Below, in pieces: positions 1 to 8,860 of a DNA stretch of 64,000 bases (positions are counted from its first letter, which is position 1; each line of letters begins with the position of its first letter). Source of the DNA: Arenicella chitinivorans (GTDB lineage: Bacteria; Pseudomonadota; Gammaproteobacteria; Arenicellales; Arenicellaceae); the NCBI RefSeq assembly GCF_014651515.1, contig NZ_BMXA01000001.1, positions 186,001 to 250,000 on the forward strand, written 5' to 3'. The notes beneath the pieces are model-generated. The model worked only from the letters and a program-made list of their open reading frames with translations, did not search any database and was not told where the DNA came from. A program made the position numbers and the translations under genes.

Positions 1-275
1 GCAGAATTACCACGCGGGTGAAGAAATAGAAAGCCGGTGGTGCCAGCATCAGTAAGCAACCATACGCTCGGTAGTCGAGTAAGTCGGTGTTCAGTGCTAT
101 GTGATGGTAATGGGCTAGTTGCAGGAGAATTAAGCACAAGATCAGGGCGCTGCAAGCCAGTTTTCCGGGTAGACTCTTGCGCATGTCTGGCAAGAAAAAC
201 CAGTAAGCAACCAGCAGTATTGCCAAGGTGAACACACTAAAACCGATTAATAAAATAGTAAGGTGATTAATCATG
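1..275 (-). CDS. N-terminal part of a membrane-bound AraC-type regulator (runs off window)
   Basis: The minus strand is open from an ATG at 275 to the window edge, giving 91 residues with no stop. It has three hydrophobic segments (about residues 4-27, 39-53 and 73-91), with an APPAFYFFTRVVIL stretch near the cut. That pattern resembles the multi-pass N-terminal sensor of gammaproteobacterial AraC regulators that carry their helix-turn-helix at the C-terminus. The C-terminus is outside the window, so the DNA-binding domain is inferred and not seen. It is divergent from the LytTR gene to its right, with about 150 bp between the two starts. It could instead be another multi-pass membrane protein. 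Confidence 0.5.
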
Positions 276-425
276 GTGTGGGTATCACCAAGCGCGCAGC
301 GCTGAGTTATTGAGGTCGAACTTAGATTCTACTGGCCGGTAGCGATCGAGGCAATTCCGCACTGCGGTCACGCGTTAAGCTGTTTATAATCGGGGTCTTT
401 CGATATTTGGTGATTGATCACGACT

Positions 426-1283
426 ATGCTGGCTGATCTATTAAACGGGCTGAATGAACCATTTCCTTGCAGCGAAAGCTGGTTCGGGGACTTCAAGCAG
501 ATTTCGGTGGTCGGTGTGTTTGTGGCCGTGTTTCTGTTTTTGTTTGAACCGTTTGGGCTACACGGTGTTGGGGATGACTTACCGTGGTTGTGTGCGAGCT
601 TCGGACTGGTGACTATTGTATTTGGTACGGTATTCGATCTCGTCGTTCGGTATGTGCTGAAGATTAAGAAACAAGCTGCCAGCTGGACACTGTGGAAATG
701 GATGTTGGCCTCGTTGTTAAATCTGGTATGGATTGCTTTGGGTAACTTCTGGCTGTTAAGTCGCGTCTATCCAGGTGAATACACGGTGCACTCGTTTTTT
801 GGCGCCATGCTGGGGTATACCTTGTTACTGGGTGTATTGCCGGTGACATTCACCGGCCTGTTGGTGCAATTACGCGCAAAAAATGAATATCAAAAACAAG
901 CGAGTTCGATCGAGCCACAGCGTCTTAGGCCACAGGCAACACACGCGGTAACAATCCAGGCGACGTATGGTGCGAGTCTGGATGTGAATGGCACGTCACT
1001 GTTATTTGTTGAAGCAATGCAGAACTATGTGGTGGTTCACTTCCACGATGATCAATCCACGAGGCAACGTGAAGTTGTGCGGACGACGCTAGCCGCAGCC
1101 CAACAAGCGCTGCAAGAACTTGGTGTCATTCGTTGCCATCGTTCGTATCTGGTGAACCCGAAAAGCGTGATCAACATCGCCGGTAATGCGCAAGGCCTAA
1201 AGCTCAGTCTCCAGGGTGTGGATGAATTCGTGCCGGTGTCTCGACGTTATATTCCTGAGCTGCGTGCTGCCATCGAACTGTGA
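426..1283 (+). CDS. Membrane-anchored LytTR-family transcriptional regulator
   Basis: A 285-residue protein with about four membrane segments in the first 150 residues (for example ISVVGVFVAVFLFLF), a short linker, and a C-terminal LytTR DNA-binding domain of about 100 residues. The domain is marked by EAMQNYVVVHF, the conserved IRCHRSYLVNPKSV and a final VPVSRRYIPELR. LytTR domains bind direct repeats in promoters. Here the sensor is the membrane part and there is no receiver domain. An in-frame TTG at 414 is an alternative start; neither start has a good ribosome site. The next small membrane gene begins across its stop codon, so the two are probably translated together. A second gene of the same design lies 1.8 kb downstream, beyond an acyltransferase. 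Confidence 0.8.
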   Translation: MLADLLNGLNEPFPCSESWFGDFKQISVVGVFVAVFLFLFEPFGLHGVGDDLPWLCASFGLVTIVFGTVFDLVVRYVLKIKKQAASWTLWKWMLASLLNLVWIALGNFWLLSRVYPGEYTVHSFFGAMLGYTLLLGVLPVTFTGLLVQLRAKNEYQKQASSIEPQRLRPQATHAVTIQATYGASLDVNGTSLLFVEAMQNYVVVHFHDDQSTRQREVVRTTLAAAQQALQELGVIRCHRSYLVNPKSVINIAGNAQGLKLSLQGVDEFVPVSRRYIPELRAAIEL

Positions 1284-1534
1284 GTAGTGTCATGGTAAAA
1301 GACGGTATCGCCAACTTGTCGTTATCTGACTGGGCTGGCCTGATTGGTTTGACGATAACGACGTATTGTTTGTTTGCACTCTCATCTATCCCGCTCGCGA
1401 TTATGATCAATGGTCTCCTCGAAGCAGACGAGCACAACAGCCTCGGCATTTTTTTCTATAAGTGGGGTACGTGGCTATCCATGTCCTTTTTCAGTTGTGT
1501 AAGCGAGTTGCTTTTGATCCGGTGTATTAAGTAG
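1280..1534 (+). CDS. Small membrane protein, probably truncated by a frameshift
   Basis: An 84-residue product from a GTG that overlaps the stop of the preceding LytTR gene; an ATG at 1292 is equally possible. It has one clear membrane helix (about residues 20-44) and a second (66-80) that ends at a TAG. No family was recognised. The +1 frame continues immediately after the stop with another 50 or so hydrophobic, protein-like residues, so the intact gene was probably about 140 residues with four helices. Overlap with the regulator suggests a shared signalling role, which is inference. Confidence 0.5.
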   Translation: MSSVMVKDGIANLSLSDWAGLIGLTITTYCLFALSSIPLAIMINGLLEADEHNSLGIFFYKWGTWLSMSFFSCVSELLLIRCIK

Positions 1535-1703
1535 GGCAAGCATTGCAACCATCGTTTACGCGCTTTCGTTAACGCTGGTATTTTTCTTCGGTTACGAGCA
1601 AGTCTCTAGCACTATGAACAGCCAGTTTGTAGACACGTTGTGCTACTTGATCCCCGGTGTCTCGGCTTGGTTTACATGGCGCCTTTGTACCTGGCGAGTA
1701 TAG
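1527..1703 (+). pseudogene. Out-of-frame continuation of the small membrane gene
   Basis: In the +1 frame relative to the preceding 84-residue product, the sequence reads through the TAG at 1532 as ASIATIVYALSLTLVFFFGY and continues to a TAG at 1701-1703. It contains two further hydrophobic stretches (YALSLTLVFFF and TLCYLIPGVSAW). It has no good start codon or ribosome site of its own. A single extra base around 1520-1534 would explain both pieces. It may be a genuine mutation, programmed shifting or an assembly error. Confidence 0.45.
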
Positions 1704-1725
1704 TGAGAGCTTATCGGTCACTTGT

Positions 1726-2892
1726 CTAAAAATCTCGAGTTCTCTTCTCGTTCTTCAACCCAAACATCGCTCGAAGTACTCTGACACGCTTAATCAGTTC
1801 ATAGCTTAAAAAGCAGCCAAGCAGCGTTCCGATGATCACAATCGTCGCCTCCAGAATAGGGCCAAATGCTATCGGTTTAATCAAGGACGCGATCACTATC
1901 GTTATAGTCTGATGCACGATATACCAAGGCAAGATCGCTTGGTTCATGTAGCGAAGTACGGGTGAGGGTTGATTTAGGTGACGGTGCGCATACGCGAAAA
2001 TGGCGAAGATGCACATCAATGCTGCGCTCACAAGGATGACCAGTGGCGTGGCCCGACCCCATTGCCAGAACCAAGCATCGGACTTAATGACGAGTGCAAA
2101 TACTGACAAGCCGATGGCGCTGATCAGAAACCAGTTCCGCGCATCGGCTACTTTTTGAAAAAAAGCCTGTGAGCGAAATAGGTAGTAACCCAAAATTAAC
2201 AACGAAAAATAGCGCGCGTGGTTGTACCAATCGTCGACCAGCGCGTTCGTTTTCGGGAAGTGTGGCGGTAAAGTCAGCTCTATCAGTACCAACCAGCCAA
2301 CCACGACTGGCAAACCAAGGTATGGGCGTTTGACTAACCATTGGACCGGGGTTTCGAGCAAGGTGATCGTCTGTTTCAATGCAATGAAAACCAGCGTATA
2401 GGTCCACAGGTAAAACAGATACCAAAGATGGTTCCAGGTAAACAGGCCGAGTGGGCTATGGTGCATTTCAGGCAGAAGCTCAGTGCCTGGTGTCAGGTAG
2501 TTGAGAAAGAAGTTTGTCGCAGTGCCCGTATAACCATGGTATTGCACGGCCTCAAAATAGGCCTGGGGCCAGACAATCAAATAACTACACACAATGGCTG
2601 GTAATAGAAGTCGGGTGGTGCGCATCGTAATCAGTGAGCGCGCATTAAACTTGCGCTCGACGGCGGCCAATGCCATGCCGGAGATGATGAAGATCAACGG
2701 CATGCGCCATGGGTTGATCAACAACATGAGCGTCTGCAGCAGTTCACTTTGATGTTCGCTTTTGACGTGCCAGCCCCAGTCCGCCACGTAGTACATGCCG
2801 ATGTGATAAAAGATCAGTAAAAGAAAGGCCAGAGTTCGAACCCAGTCAATGTCATGGCGTCGGTTCAAGGTTGGTTGGGGTGTGGCTTGCAT
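1726..2892 (-). CDS. Acyltransferase family 3 integral membrane protein
   Basis: A 388-residue polytopic membrane protein. The N-terminus reads RRHDIDWVRTLAFLLLIFYH, the signature start of acyltransferase-3 (OafA/OpgC-like) proteins, in which the Arg of D-x-x-R and the following His are conserved. NPWRMPLIFIISGMALA follows and then about ten membrane helices. Relatives O-acetylate or succinylate sugars of lipopolysaccharide, glucans or peptidoglycan; the substrate here cannot be told. An upstream GTG at 2943 would add 17 residues, but the ATG gives the usual short leader before the D-x-x-R motif. It is divergent from the second LytTR gene and convergent with the small membrane gene, so it is a plausible target of these regulators. 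Confidence 0.8.
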   Translation of the reverse strand: MQATPQPTLNRRHDIDWVRTLAFLLLIFYHIGMYYVADWGWHVKSEHQSELLQTLMLLINPWRMPLIFIISGMALAAVERKFNARSLITMRTTRLLLPAIVCSYLIVWPQAYFEAVQYHGYTGTATNFFLNYLTPGTELLPEMHHSPLGLFTWNHLWYLFYLWTYTLVFIALKQTITLLETPVQWLVKRPYLGLPVVVGWLVLIELTLPPHFPKTNALVDDWYNHARYFSLLILGYYLFRSQAFFQKVADARNWFLISAIGLSVFALVIKSDAWFWQWGRATPLVILVSAALMCIFAIFAYAHRHLNQPSPVLRYMNQAILPWYIVHQTITIVIASLIKPIAFGPILEATIVIIGTLLGCFLSYELIKRVRVLRAMFGLKNEKRTRDF

Positions 2893-3050
2893 AGCGTGTG
2901 TGTGTTGGTCGATTAGCTGAGCGAAGTTTGCACTGCGAATCACCCATGGCGTGGTTTTTGTGTCGAAGTGATGAGCCTTTGGGACCAGTGGCTATTTCTT
3001 GTGACGAATGTTGACTATGATTGAGCTACCCGAATTGGTGGCTTTAAACA

Positions 3051-3902
3051 ATGGAACATCATCAACACTTTTTGCGACATGAAAAAAAATACCTGATTGG
3101 TTTTATCGTCGCTTTCTTTTTAATCAACTCGATTGTGTTGGCCACGTCAGTGTTGATGGAACAAAAGGCTGCCGGTAATTGGCCAGCTCCCTTTGCGCTG
3201 TGGGAGCCTTTTGTTTGGGAGATCAGCAGTTCGTTGATGATTGTGGCATTAATTCCCTTCGTGGCCTGGGTGATCGACTCAGATAAGTTTTCATGGGTGA
3301 ACTTGTGGTCGAATTTGCTCAATTTCGTTCTCTGGTCTGTTCTGTTCAGTGCCATCCACGTGATTGGGATGGTGGCGATGAGAGAACTGGTTTATTGGCT
3401 CATGGGCAGTGATTATCGATTTGGCAGCTGGTCAGTTGGTTTCGTTTATGAGTACCGAAAAGACGCGATTTCATTTTTCCTGCTTTTGATCATTATTCAA
3501 GGTTATCGATCCATCGTGCTGCGTTTGCGTGGTGAAGCGTCATTGGTGCAGCAGGGCGAGGATGATCCACAGCGATCCGATCGGATTCTGGTTAAGAAAC
3601 TCGGTACCGAGTTCATCATTAAATTGGACGATATTCAATGGGTCGAGTCGGCTGGCAACTACGTGAACCTCCACCTTGGCGATCGAGTCTACCCAGTCCG
3701 CAATACCATGGCGAAGTTTATGAATGAGATGAATGAGCGTGATTTCGCCAGAACGCATCGGTCCTATGGCGTTAGCCTTGATTTTGTGCAAGCGATTGAA
3801 GCGCCGCCAGGACAATCGGGTGAGGTGTTGCTCAAAAACGGTCGTCGACTGCCATTGTCAAAGCGGTATAACGCCGATTTAAGAACCAAGCTGAGCGTGT
3901 AG
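3051..3902 (+). CDS. Second membrane-anchored LytTR-family regulator
   Basis: A 283-residue protein with four membrane segments (about 16-36, 60-78, 90-115 and 140-160), then a C-terminal LytTR domain (about 180-283) containing ILVKKLGTEFIIKLDDIQWV, ESAGNYVNLHL, the ARTHRSYGVSLDFV element and LPLSKRYNADL. The architecture is the same as the regulator at the start of the window but the sequences differ, so they are paralogues and not a recent duplication. It is divergent from the acyltransferase gene, with about 160 bp between the starts, where a shared control region would lie. Its signal is unknown. Confidence 0.8.
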   Translation: MEHHQHFLRHEKKYLIGFIVAFFLINSIVLATSVLMEQKAAGNWPAPFALWEPFVWEISSSLMIVALIPFVAWVIDSDKFSWVNLWSNLLNFVLWSVLFSAIHVIGMVAMRELVYWLMGSDYRFGSWSVGFVYEYRKDAISFFLLLIIIQGYRSIVLRLRGEASLVQQGEDDPQRSDRILVKKLGTEFIIKLDDIQWVESAGNYVNLHLGDRVYPVRNTMAKFMNEMNERDFARTHRSYGVSLDFVQAIEAPPGQSGEVLLKNGRRLPLSKRYNADLRTKLSV

Positions 3903-4274
3903 CCATCCAGTCGTGGACACTCGGTGTCAAGTATAAGCTCGACGTAGCTAGGAATATGAGCCGGCTTGAACCTATGCTCAACGGTGCAGTCGAGCGGGAG
4001 TCCGATGCTTTGACACTCAGAAAGTGAGAAACCGTATGGACAGTTACCCATTTGGGCACTCGGCGGAGTTCGAGTTTGGCAAACGGTGATAGCCCGCTTT
4101 TGAAGCGCATCGTAGCTGCTCGTTGCGGCATGTGCTCCTCCTTTCAACTGAAATTTTAAGAGATCATGTTATTCGCTGTCGAGCGCGAATAAGCCACCTT
4201 CTCAAAATAGCGAAAACAGTACTCTTGATTGATGTGCGATATTTGGCTGAAGCGAGCGAGAATGACGCCTTAAA
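3903..4274. other. Intergenic stretch, no gene seen
   Basis: About 370 bp between the LytTR gene and the convergent HAD gene. Short frames exist on both strands, but their translations are of low complexity, lack recognisable domains and overlap the neighbouring genes. I see no clear hairpin terminator or RNA gene. Confidence 0.4.
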
Positions 4275-5006
4275 TCAAGACGGACTTATCAAGCTGATCA
4301 CGTCTGCCAGTGCGCTGATCGTGTGGTGTGGAGACTCCGGGATGTCGTCGAATGCCGTTGCCAGGCGATTTTGTGCTGGGTCGTAGAACACGCCTCGCAT
4401 GCCGGCTCGGATAGCACCTGCCACATCATTTAAGGCATGATCACCGATCTGCCAGGCTTCGTGTGGCACAACGCCAGCGCGCGAGAGCGCCAGTTCAAAT
4501 ACTGGAGCAAATGGTTTATGGGAACGCGCCTCAGCACTTATGGTCACATGATCAACTTCCGATTCCAGGCCCACTTGAAGGATTTTGCCCCGTTGTACAC
4601 GCTCCATGCCGTTAGTGATGATGCCGGTGATAAAGCCTTGTTTGCGCAGTCTGCGTAAGGTATCGAGCGCGTCATGGTGCAGCGTGACATTGTTGCTGCT
4701 GAGGTCTAGAAACCGTTCAAACATGGCCTGTGCCAGTTGACCGGTGTTGCGGCTTTGCCCGGTAGCGACAAGGCAGGCAGCAAAGCAGTCTACGAACTGA
4801 CGTTCCGGCGAATGCGCCGCATCGAACATGGTCGACCAGAGTGTACTGGCATTCTCGCGTAAAGCCAGAAAGAACGCTTTTCTGGCCGTGTCGTCATGAT
4901 CACCAATGATGTCACTGTACACGGTCTGAAACAGCGTGGGCACTGGCATCTTATTGGCAATCAATGTTTCATCTAGATCGAAAAAAATGGCGCGAGGTGT
5001 TTGCAT
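4275..5006 (-). CDS. HAD-superfamily hydrolase (YjjG/phosphoglycolate-phosphatase-like)
   Basis: A 243-residue cytoplasmic haloacid-dehalogenase-type phosphatase. Motif I is FFDLDETLI, with the nucleophile Asp10 and the acid Asp12. Motif II is GIITNG (Thr), motif III is the Lys in SHKPFAPVF, and motif IV is IGDHALNDVAGA. A helical cap of the C1 type lies between motifs I and II, as in YjjG nucleotidases and phosphoglycolate phosphatases. Family members remove phosphate from nucleotides or small sugars by a phospho-aspartyl intermediate; the substrate cannot be fixed from sequence. It is followed on the same strand by nothing related. Confidence 0.8.
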   Translation of the reverse strand: MQTPRAIFFDLDETLIANKMPVPTLFQTVYSDIIGDHDDTARKAFFLALRENASTLWSTMFDAAHSPERQFVDCFAACLVATGQSRNTGQLAQAMFERFLDLSSNNVTLHHDALDTLRRLRKQGFITGIITNGMERVQRGKILQVGLESEVDHVTISAEARSHKPFAPVFELALSRAGVVPHEAWQIGDHALNDVAGAIRAGMRGVFYDPAQNRLATAFDDIPESPHHTISALADVISLISPS

Positions 5007-5040
5007 CGTGGTCTTATTAATACGGGAGTTCTAAGCGTGG

Positions 5041-5973
5041 TTATTTGTTTGCAGATTGGTGCGGTGGATTTTTTAGTTCAATATTGCCGGTGGCTTCTTC
5101 CCAAGCTCGGCGCAGCACGAATTTCCGGTTTAGTCCGATTGGGATACCTGCCATTGTGATGGGTTCGTATCCGGCGTCGGTGCTCAGCGGAGAATTCGTC
5201 AGCATAGCGTCCAGACTTAGTTTATTGTCTGCGGCCTGCCTGCCCAACGTGGCAAGTTCTGCCATAAAACGCTGAAAAGCACGCAAGCCTTGTTGGTCGG
5301 TGGTTGCACCGTGACCAGGAATAATTGTGTCTGCATTCAGGGCTAAGACGTTTTCCAGTGTTGCCGGCCAAGCTTGTACTGAGCCGCCAGCTTCCAAATC
5401 GATATTTGGGTAGTGGTGATTGAAAAACAGGTCTCCCAGTGCGAGCGCTTGGTCCTCCTCAAACCAGACGATTAAATCACCGTCGGTGTGGCCTCGGCCT
5501 GGATGAATGACCGTGATGGTCTTACTTCCAAGCTGAAACTGTTTGCGGTCGGTAAACGTCTCGTTTGGTAGCAATAGAGCGGCGTCACCTTCCCAAAAGT
5601 TTGAGTCCAGAACCTTGAGGTGCGACAGGGTGCGCTCTGTGGCTACCACCGTCGTGTTTGGCGCAAAACCGGGGTTGCCGTGTGTGTGGTCCAAATGGTA
5701 ATGGGTATTGATCAGCAATGCGACAGGTTGTCCTGTCAGGGCTTCGACTTTGGCACGTATCAGTCGGCCTTGCATTGGAAAAGTCATGCTATCGACCACG
5801 ACCGCACCACCTTCGGTGCGTAGGACCGAGGTGTTACCGCCGACGCCGCGAATAACATACAGGTCATCTGTGACCTGCTCGATCTCGAGTTGGCGTACCT
5901 GAGTGAACAGATACAGCGCAAGGGTTATCACCGCAAAGACGATGAGTAGCAGCACACGTTGCCATTTTTTCAT
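5041..5973 (-). CDS. Membrane-anchored or exported MBL-fold metallo-hydrolase
   Basis: A 310-residue metallo-beta-lactamase-fold protein. An N-terminal hydrophobic segment (about residues 6-23) would act as signal or anchor. The zinc motif is NTHYHLDHTHGN (H-x-H-x-D-H), followed by HPGRGHTDGDLIVW, GDLFFNHHYP and IPGHGATTD, which supply the later His and Asp ligands. The fold is shared by subclass B3-like lactamases, quorum-quenching lactonases and glyoxalase II-like enzymes. No feature identifies the substrate, and calling it an antibiotic-resistance gene is not supported. It lies 34 bp upstream of the HAD gene on the same strand, so the two may be cotranscribed. Confidence 0.8.
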   Translation of the reverse strand: MKKWQRVLLLIVFAVITLALYLFTQVRQLEIEQVTDDLYVIRGVGGNTSVLRTEGGAVVVDSMTFPMQGRLIRAKVEALTGQPVALLINTHYHLDHTHGNPGFAPNTTVVATERTLSHLKVLDSNFWEGDAALLLPNETFTDRKQFQLGSKTITVIHPGRGHTDGDLIVWFEEDQALALGDLFFNHHYPNIDLEAGGSVQAWPATLENVLALNADTIIPGHGATTDQQGLRAFQRFMAELATLGRQAADNKLSLDAMLTNSPLSTDAGYEPITMAGIPIGLNRKFVLRRAWEEATGNIELKNPPHQSANK

Positions 5974-6312
5974 ATTATTTTGCCCGGTCGAACTCTTGAG
6001 ATATTACCGACTGGACACTATAAACTAAAACACACAGTGACTGATGAAATCCATTAAGGTGGGTCGGCTATGGCGTGGCGGTTTGTGTCGGGTTGGGATG
6101 GCAGCGACGCGTCTGTAAGCGCAGTGTGCTACTATGTAGCCGAGTGGCCTTGCGTCCGCCGCGTCGAGCACTTTCAGTGACCTTGACTCAGTGCACGCTA
6201 ATGCGCCGTTGAATGTTAATGCCGCAATTATCAGTTTATGGCTCGCGATACAGAATCACGGGTTGATAACACCTCTGAACTTGGCTGGTTTAGAGAAACT
6301 AACGAGAGAATT
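5974..6312. other. Divergent intergenic region
   Basis: About 340 bp between the minus-strand MBL gene and the plus-strand small gene, expected to hold both promoters. No strong -35/-10 pair or operator palindrome stood out, and the short frames inside are not convincing proteins. Confidence 0.4.
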
Positions 6313-6558
6313 ATGTCAGAACCCAGAATTGAACTTGTACAATTGGCGAATGGTGACATTGCATTGCGTCGGTCGGATAACCCGGACGAGCCGTTGGTGA
6401 CCATTACCATCTCGGATCAAGTGCAGGATCTGTTGCCGATGGATAAGATCGATATTGCACAGTCTATGGTTGAGGCAGGTATCGAACGTTATCGTGACAT
6501 CCAGTTGGAGCGCGTTGAACAACAGGAAATTGCGGTTGCGACCGGCATGCTGCACTGA
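6313..6558 (+). CDS. Small conserved-looking hypothetical protein
   Basis: An 81-residue soluble, acidic protein beginning MSEPRIELVQLANGDIALRR. I chose this ATG because GAGAG lies just upstream and the residues before it in the open frame look non-coding. It is rich in Asp, Glu and Val, with an amphipathic helix (MDKIDIAQSMVEAGIERYRD) and no membrane segment. No family was recognised. Its stop lies 2 bp before the GTG of the YciI gene, so they form a two-gene operon. Confidence 0.6.
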   Translation: MSEPRIELVQLANGDIALRRSDNPDEPLVTITISDQVQDLLPMDKIDIAQSMVEAGIERYRDIQLERVEQQEIAVATGMLH

Positions 6559-6560
6559 CA

Positions 6561-6860
6561 GTGTGGTACGCAATTATCAGTGAGGATGTGGCAGACAGTC
6601 TGCCACTCCGCAAGGTGCATCGTCCTGCGCATCTGGCGCGTCTTGAGGCGTTGTCAACAGAAGGCCGCTTATTGATCGCTGGGCCTCACCCGGCAATTGA
6701 TTCCAGTGAGCCCGGCGAAGCGGGTTTTAGTGGTAGTCTGGTGGTGGCTGAGTTCGATAACGTAGCGGCCGCTGAGCACTGGGCCGCGGAAGATCCGTAC
6801 CAGCTCAATGGTATCTACGCCAAGGTGACGGTCAAGCCGTACCTCAAGGTCTTGCCCTGA
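6561..6860 (+). CDS. yciI: YciI-family protein
   Basis: A 99-residue protein of the YciI/YCII dimeric ferredoxin-like fold. It starts WYAIISEDVADSLPLRKVHR with the conserved RPAHLARLEALSTEGRLLIAGP, then SLVVAEFDNVAAAEHWAAED and a final PYLKVLP. Full-length members are about 95-100 residues, so it is complete. The fold carries a conserved His-Asp pair and is thought to be enzymatic, but no reaction is established for this type. The start is GTG, two bases after the previous stop, consistent with translational coupling. Confidence 0.85.
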   Translation: MWYAIISEDVADSLPLRKVHRPAHLARLEALSTEGRLLIAGPHPAIDSSEPGEAGFSGSLVVAEFDNVAAAEHWAAEDPYQLNGIYAKVTVKPYLKVLP

Positions 6861-6929
6861 CTCATTCCGCGCTTTCTGTTCCGCTTTCTATTCAATCTTG
6901 AATGCACAATTTACGCCAATCTCAGTGAT

Positions 6930-8723
6930 TCACGCTGTGGCTGGCGCATCCAGCTTATGATCGCGGTCATGTGCCTTACTTTGTTCTTGAAATTGAAGCT
7001 CTGACAGCCGTTTGTATAACGGTGAAGCGGTCTGTAGTTCCTCGTGCGTACCCTGAGCAACGATCGAGCCATCTTGCATCACGGCAATTTGATCCGCATT
7101 GCGGATTGTCGCAAGCCGGTGCGCAATAATGATGGTGGTTCGGCCTTGCATCAGGTTTTCCAGTGCTTGCTGCACTCGAAACTCACTCTCTGCGTCCAGC
7201 GCCGATGTGGCTTCATCCAATAGCAGAATACGCGGATCTTTTAAAATGGCGCGTGCGATGGCAATGCGTTGTTTTTGTCCGCCCGATAGCCGCACACCCT
7301 GTTCGCCTAAATAGCTGCGATATCCGTCTGGAAGACGAGTAATGAATTCATGCGCATTAGCTGCTTTGGCCGCGGCGATAACGGCATCCTCGCTGGCGTT
7401 GGGATTACCATATCGAATATTGTGAAACACATCACCGCTGAATAAGCTGGGCGTTTGCGCGACAATCGCCAGTTGCTGACGTAGATCCTGCGGCGAAAAT
7501 GCCCGTAGATCCGTGCCACCAAGCAATATTTGTCCGGCGCTGGGGTCATAGAATCGTTGCAACAATTCAAAAACAGTGGACTTGCCTGCACCGGAAGGGC
7601 CAACTAAGGCGAGCGACTTACCTTCGGGGATGGTGAGGTTGAGTTGCTTAAGAGCCGGTTGTTCCGGACGCGAAGGGTAAGCGAATTCGACCTGCTCCAA
7701 TTTTAGCTCGGCGGCCAATGGGCCAGCTGGCTGCGCCTGCACCGGAGCTTGAATGAGGCTTTCAATACTCAGTAGTTCGAACAGTCGTTCTGCGGCACCG
7801 ACTGCGCGTTGGACGTCTCCGATCACTTCGGAAATCGTGGCTACGGAACCGGCGACCACAATAGCGTAAAACACAAATGCACCAAGTTCACCGGCAGTCA
7901 TGACACCACTAATTACGTCATTTCCGCCGACCCAAAGCATCGCGGAAACCGCGCTAAAGATGAGCGAAATCACGACCGCAATCAATAGGGCACGTTGCCG
8001 GATACGACGCTTGGCAGCGTTGAACGCGGTCTCAACATGCTGGCCGAATGCTGCCTGCTCATTCGCTTCCTGCGTATAGCTTTGAACGGTCTTTATCTGC
8101 TGGATGATTTCACCGGCGTAGCTGCCAACATCGGCAATGGAATCCTGACTCTGGCGTGACAGGTTCCGCACACGTCGTCCAAACAGCATGATGGGTAATA
8201 ACACCACCGGTACCCCAGCGAGCACGAACAGGCTCAGCTTGAGATTGGTCACTAGCATCAAAATCATACCGCCAACAAAGGTAAGAAAGGATCGCAATGC
8301 CATGGACGCAGATGAGCCAATCACGGTCTCTAGTAGCGTGGTGTCGGTGGTCAAGCGCGACATGATCTCACCGCTGCGGTTTTCCTCGTAATAACTGGGA
8401 TGCAGTGTCAGCAAGTGATCAAACACGGACTGGCGAATGTCAGCGGAGACACGTTCGCCGAGCCACGAGACAAGATAAAAGCGAACATAGGTGCCAATGG
8501 ACATCAACACGGCAACACCGATAATGAATAAAGCAGCTTGATTCAGCTTTTCCGGCGAGCCAGCAACGAAGCCATCATCGATTAATAGTCGTACACCTTG
8601 ACCCATTGCCAAGGTCACGCCCGCGGTGAAAAGAAGGGCGATACTGGCTGCAATCAACGTCAGCTTATACTTGCTGAGATAGGTCGCAAGTTTGAACAGA
8701 ACGGTATGGGCTTTACTTTGCAT
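6930..8723 (-). CDS. ABC exporter, fused membrane and ATPase domains (MsbA/LmrA-like)
   Basis: A 597-residue half-transporter of the ABCB type that works as a homodimer in the inner membrane. Six helices fill residues about 20-310. The ATPase domain has Walker A GPSGAGKST (about 376), the Q-loop in IVAQTPSLF, the signature LSGGQKQR (about 479), Walker B ILLLDEATSALD and the switch His in IIAHRLATI. Length and order match lipid or multidrug exporters such as MsbA and BmrA. The cargo cannot be read from sequence and no partner gene is adjacent. It is divergent from a lipoprotein gene. Confidence 0.9.
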   Translation of the reverse strand: MQSKAHTVLFKLATYLSKYKLTLIAASIALLFTAGVTLAMGQGVRLLIDDGFVAGSPEKLNQAALFIIGVAVLMSIGTYVRFYLVSWLGERVSADIRQSVFDHLLTLHPSYYEENRSGEIMSRLTTDTTLLETVIGSSASMALRSFLTFVGGMILMLVTNLKLSLFVLAGVPVVLLPIMLFGRRVRNLSRQSQDSIADVGSYAGEIIQQIKTVQSYTQEANEQAAFGQHVETAFNAAKRRIRQRALLIAVVISLIFSAVSAMLWVGGNDVISGVMTAGELGAFVFYAIVVAGSVATISEVIGDVQRAVGAAERLFELLSIESLIQAPVQAQPAGPLAAELKLEQVEFAYPSRPEQPALKQLNLTIPEGKSLALVGPSGAGKSTVFELLQRFYDPSAGQILLGGTDLRAFSPQDLRQQLAIVAQTPSLFSGDVFHNIRYGNPNASEDAVIAAAKAANAHEFITRLPDGYRSYLGEQGVRLSGGQKQRIAIARAILKDPRILLLDEATSALDAESEFRVQQALENLMQGRTTIIIAHRLATIRNADQIAVMQDGSIVAQGTHEELQTASPLYKRLSELQFQEQSKAHDRDHKLDAPATA

Positions 8724-8860
8724 AGGGCGTCCAGCTGAGCGGTGAGCGTCAATTCACACAATTTTGCGTAAATTGGGATTTAGTAGAGTCTCTTACTACA
8801 TGGTAACGATTAATTTTTATTCAATTGCATCGTGCGTTTCGCATGCTTGATAATAGCCGT

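Noticed and set aside
414-425. TTG start for the first LytTR gene
   Set aside because: An ATG lies 12 bp downstream and neither has a better ribosome site, so the ATG was preferred.
3764-4147. Overlapping short frames between the LytTR and HAD genes
   Set aside because: They run through neighbouring genes on the other strand, have no family pattern and look like noise.
5041-5973. Beta-lactamase reading of the MBL-fold gene
   Set aside because: The fold and zinc motif are shared by many hydrolases, and nothing here points specifically to a lactamase.
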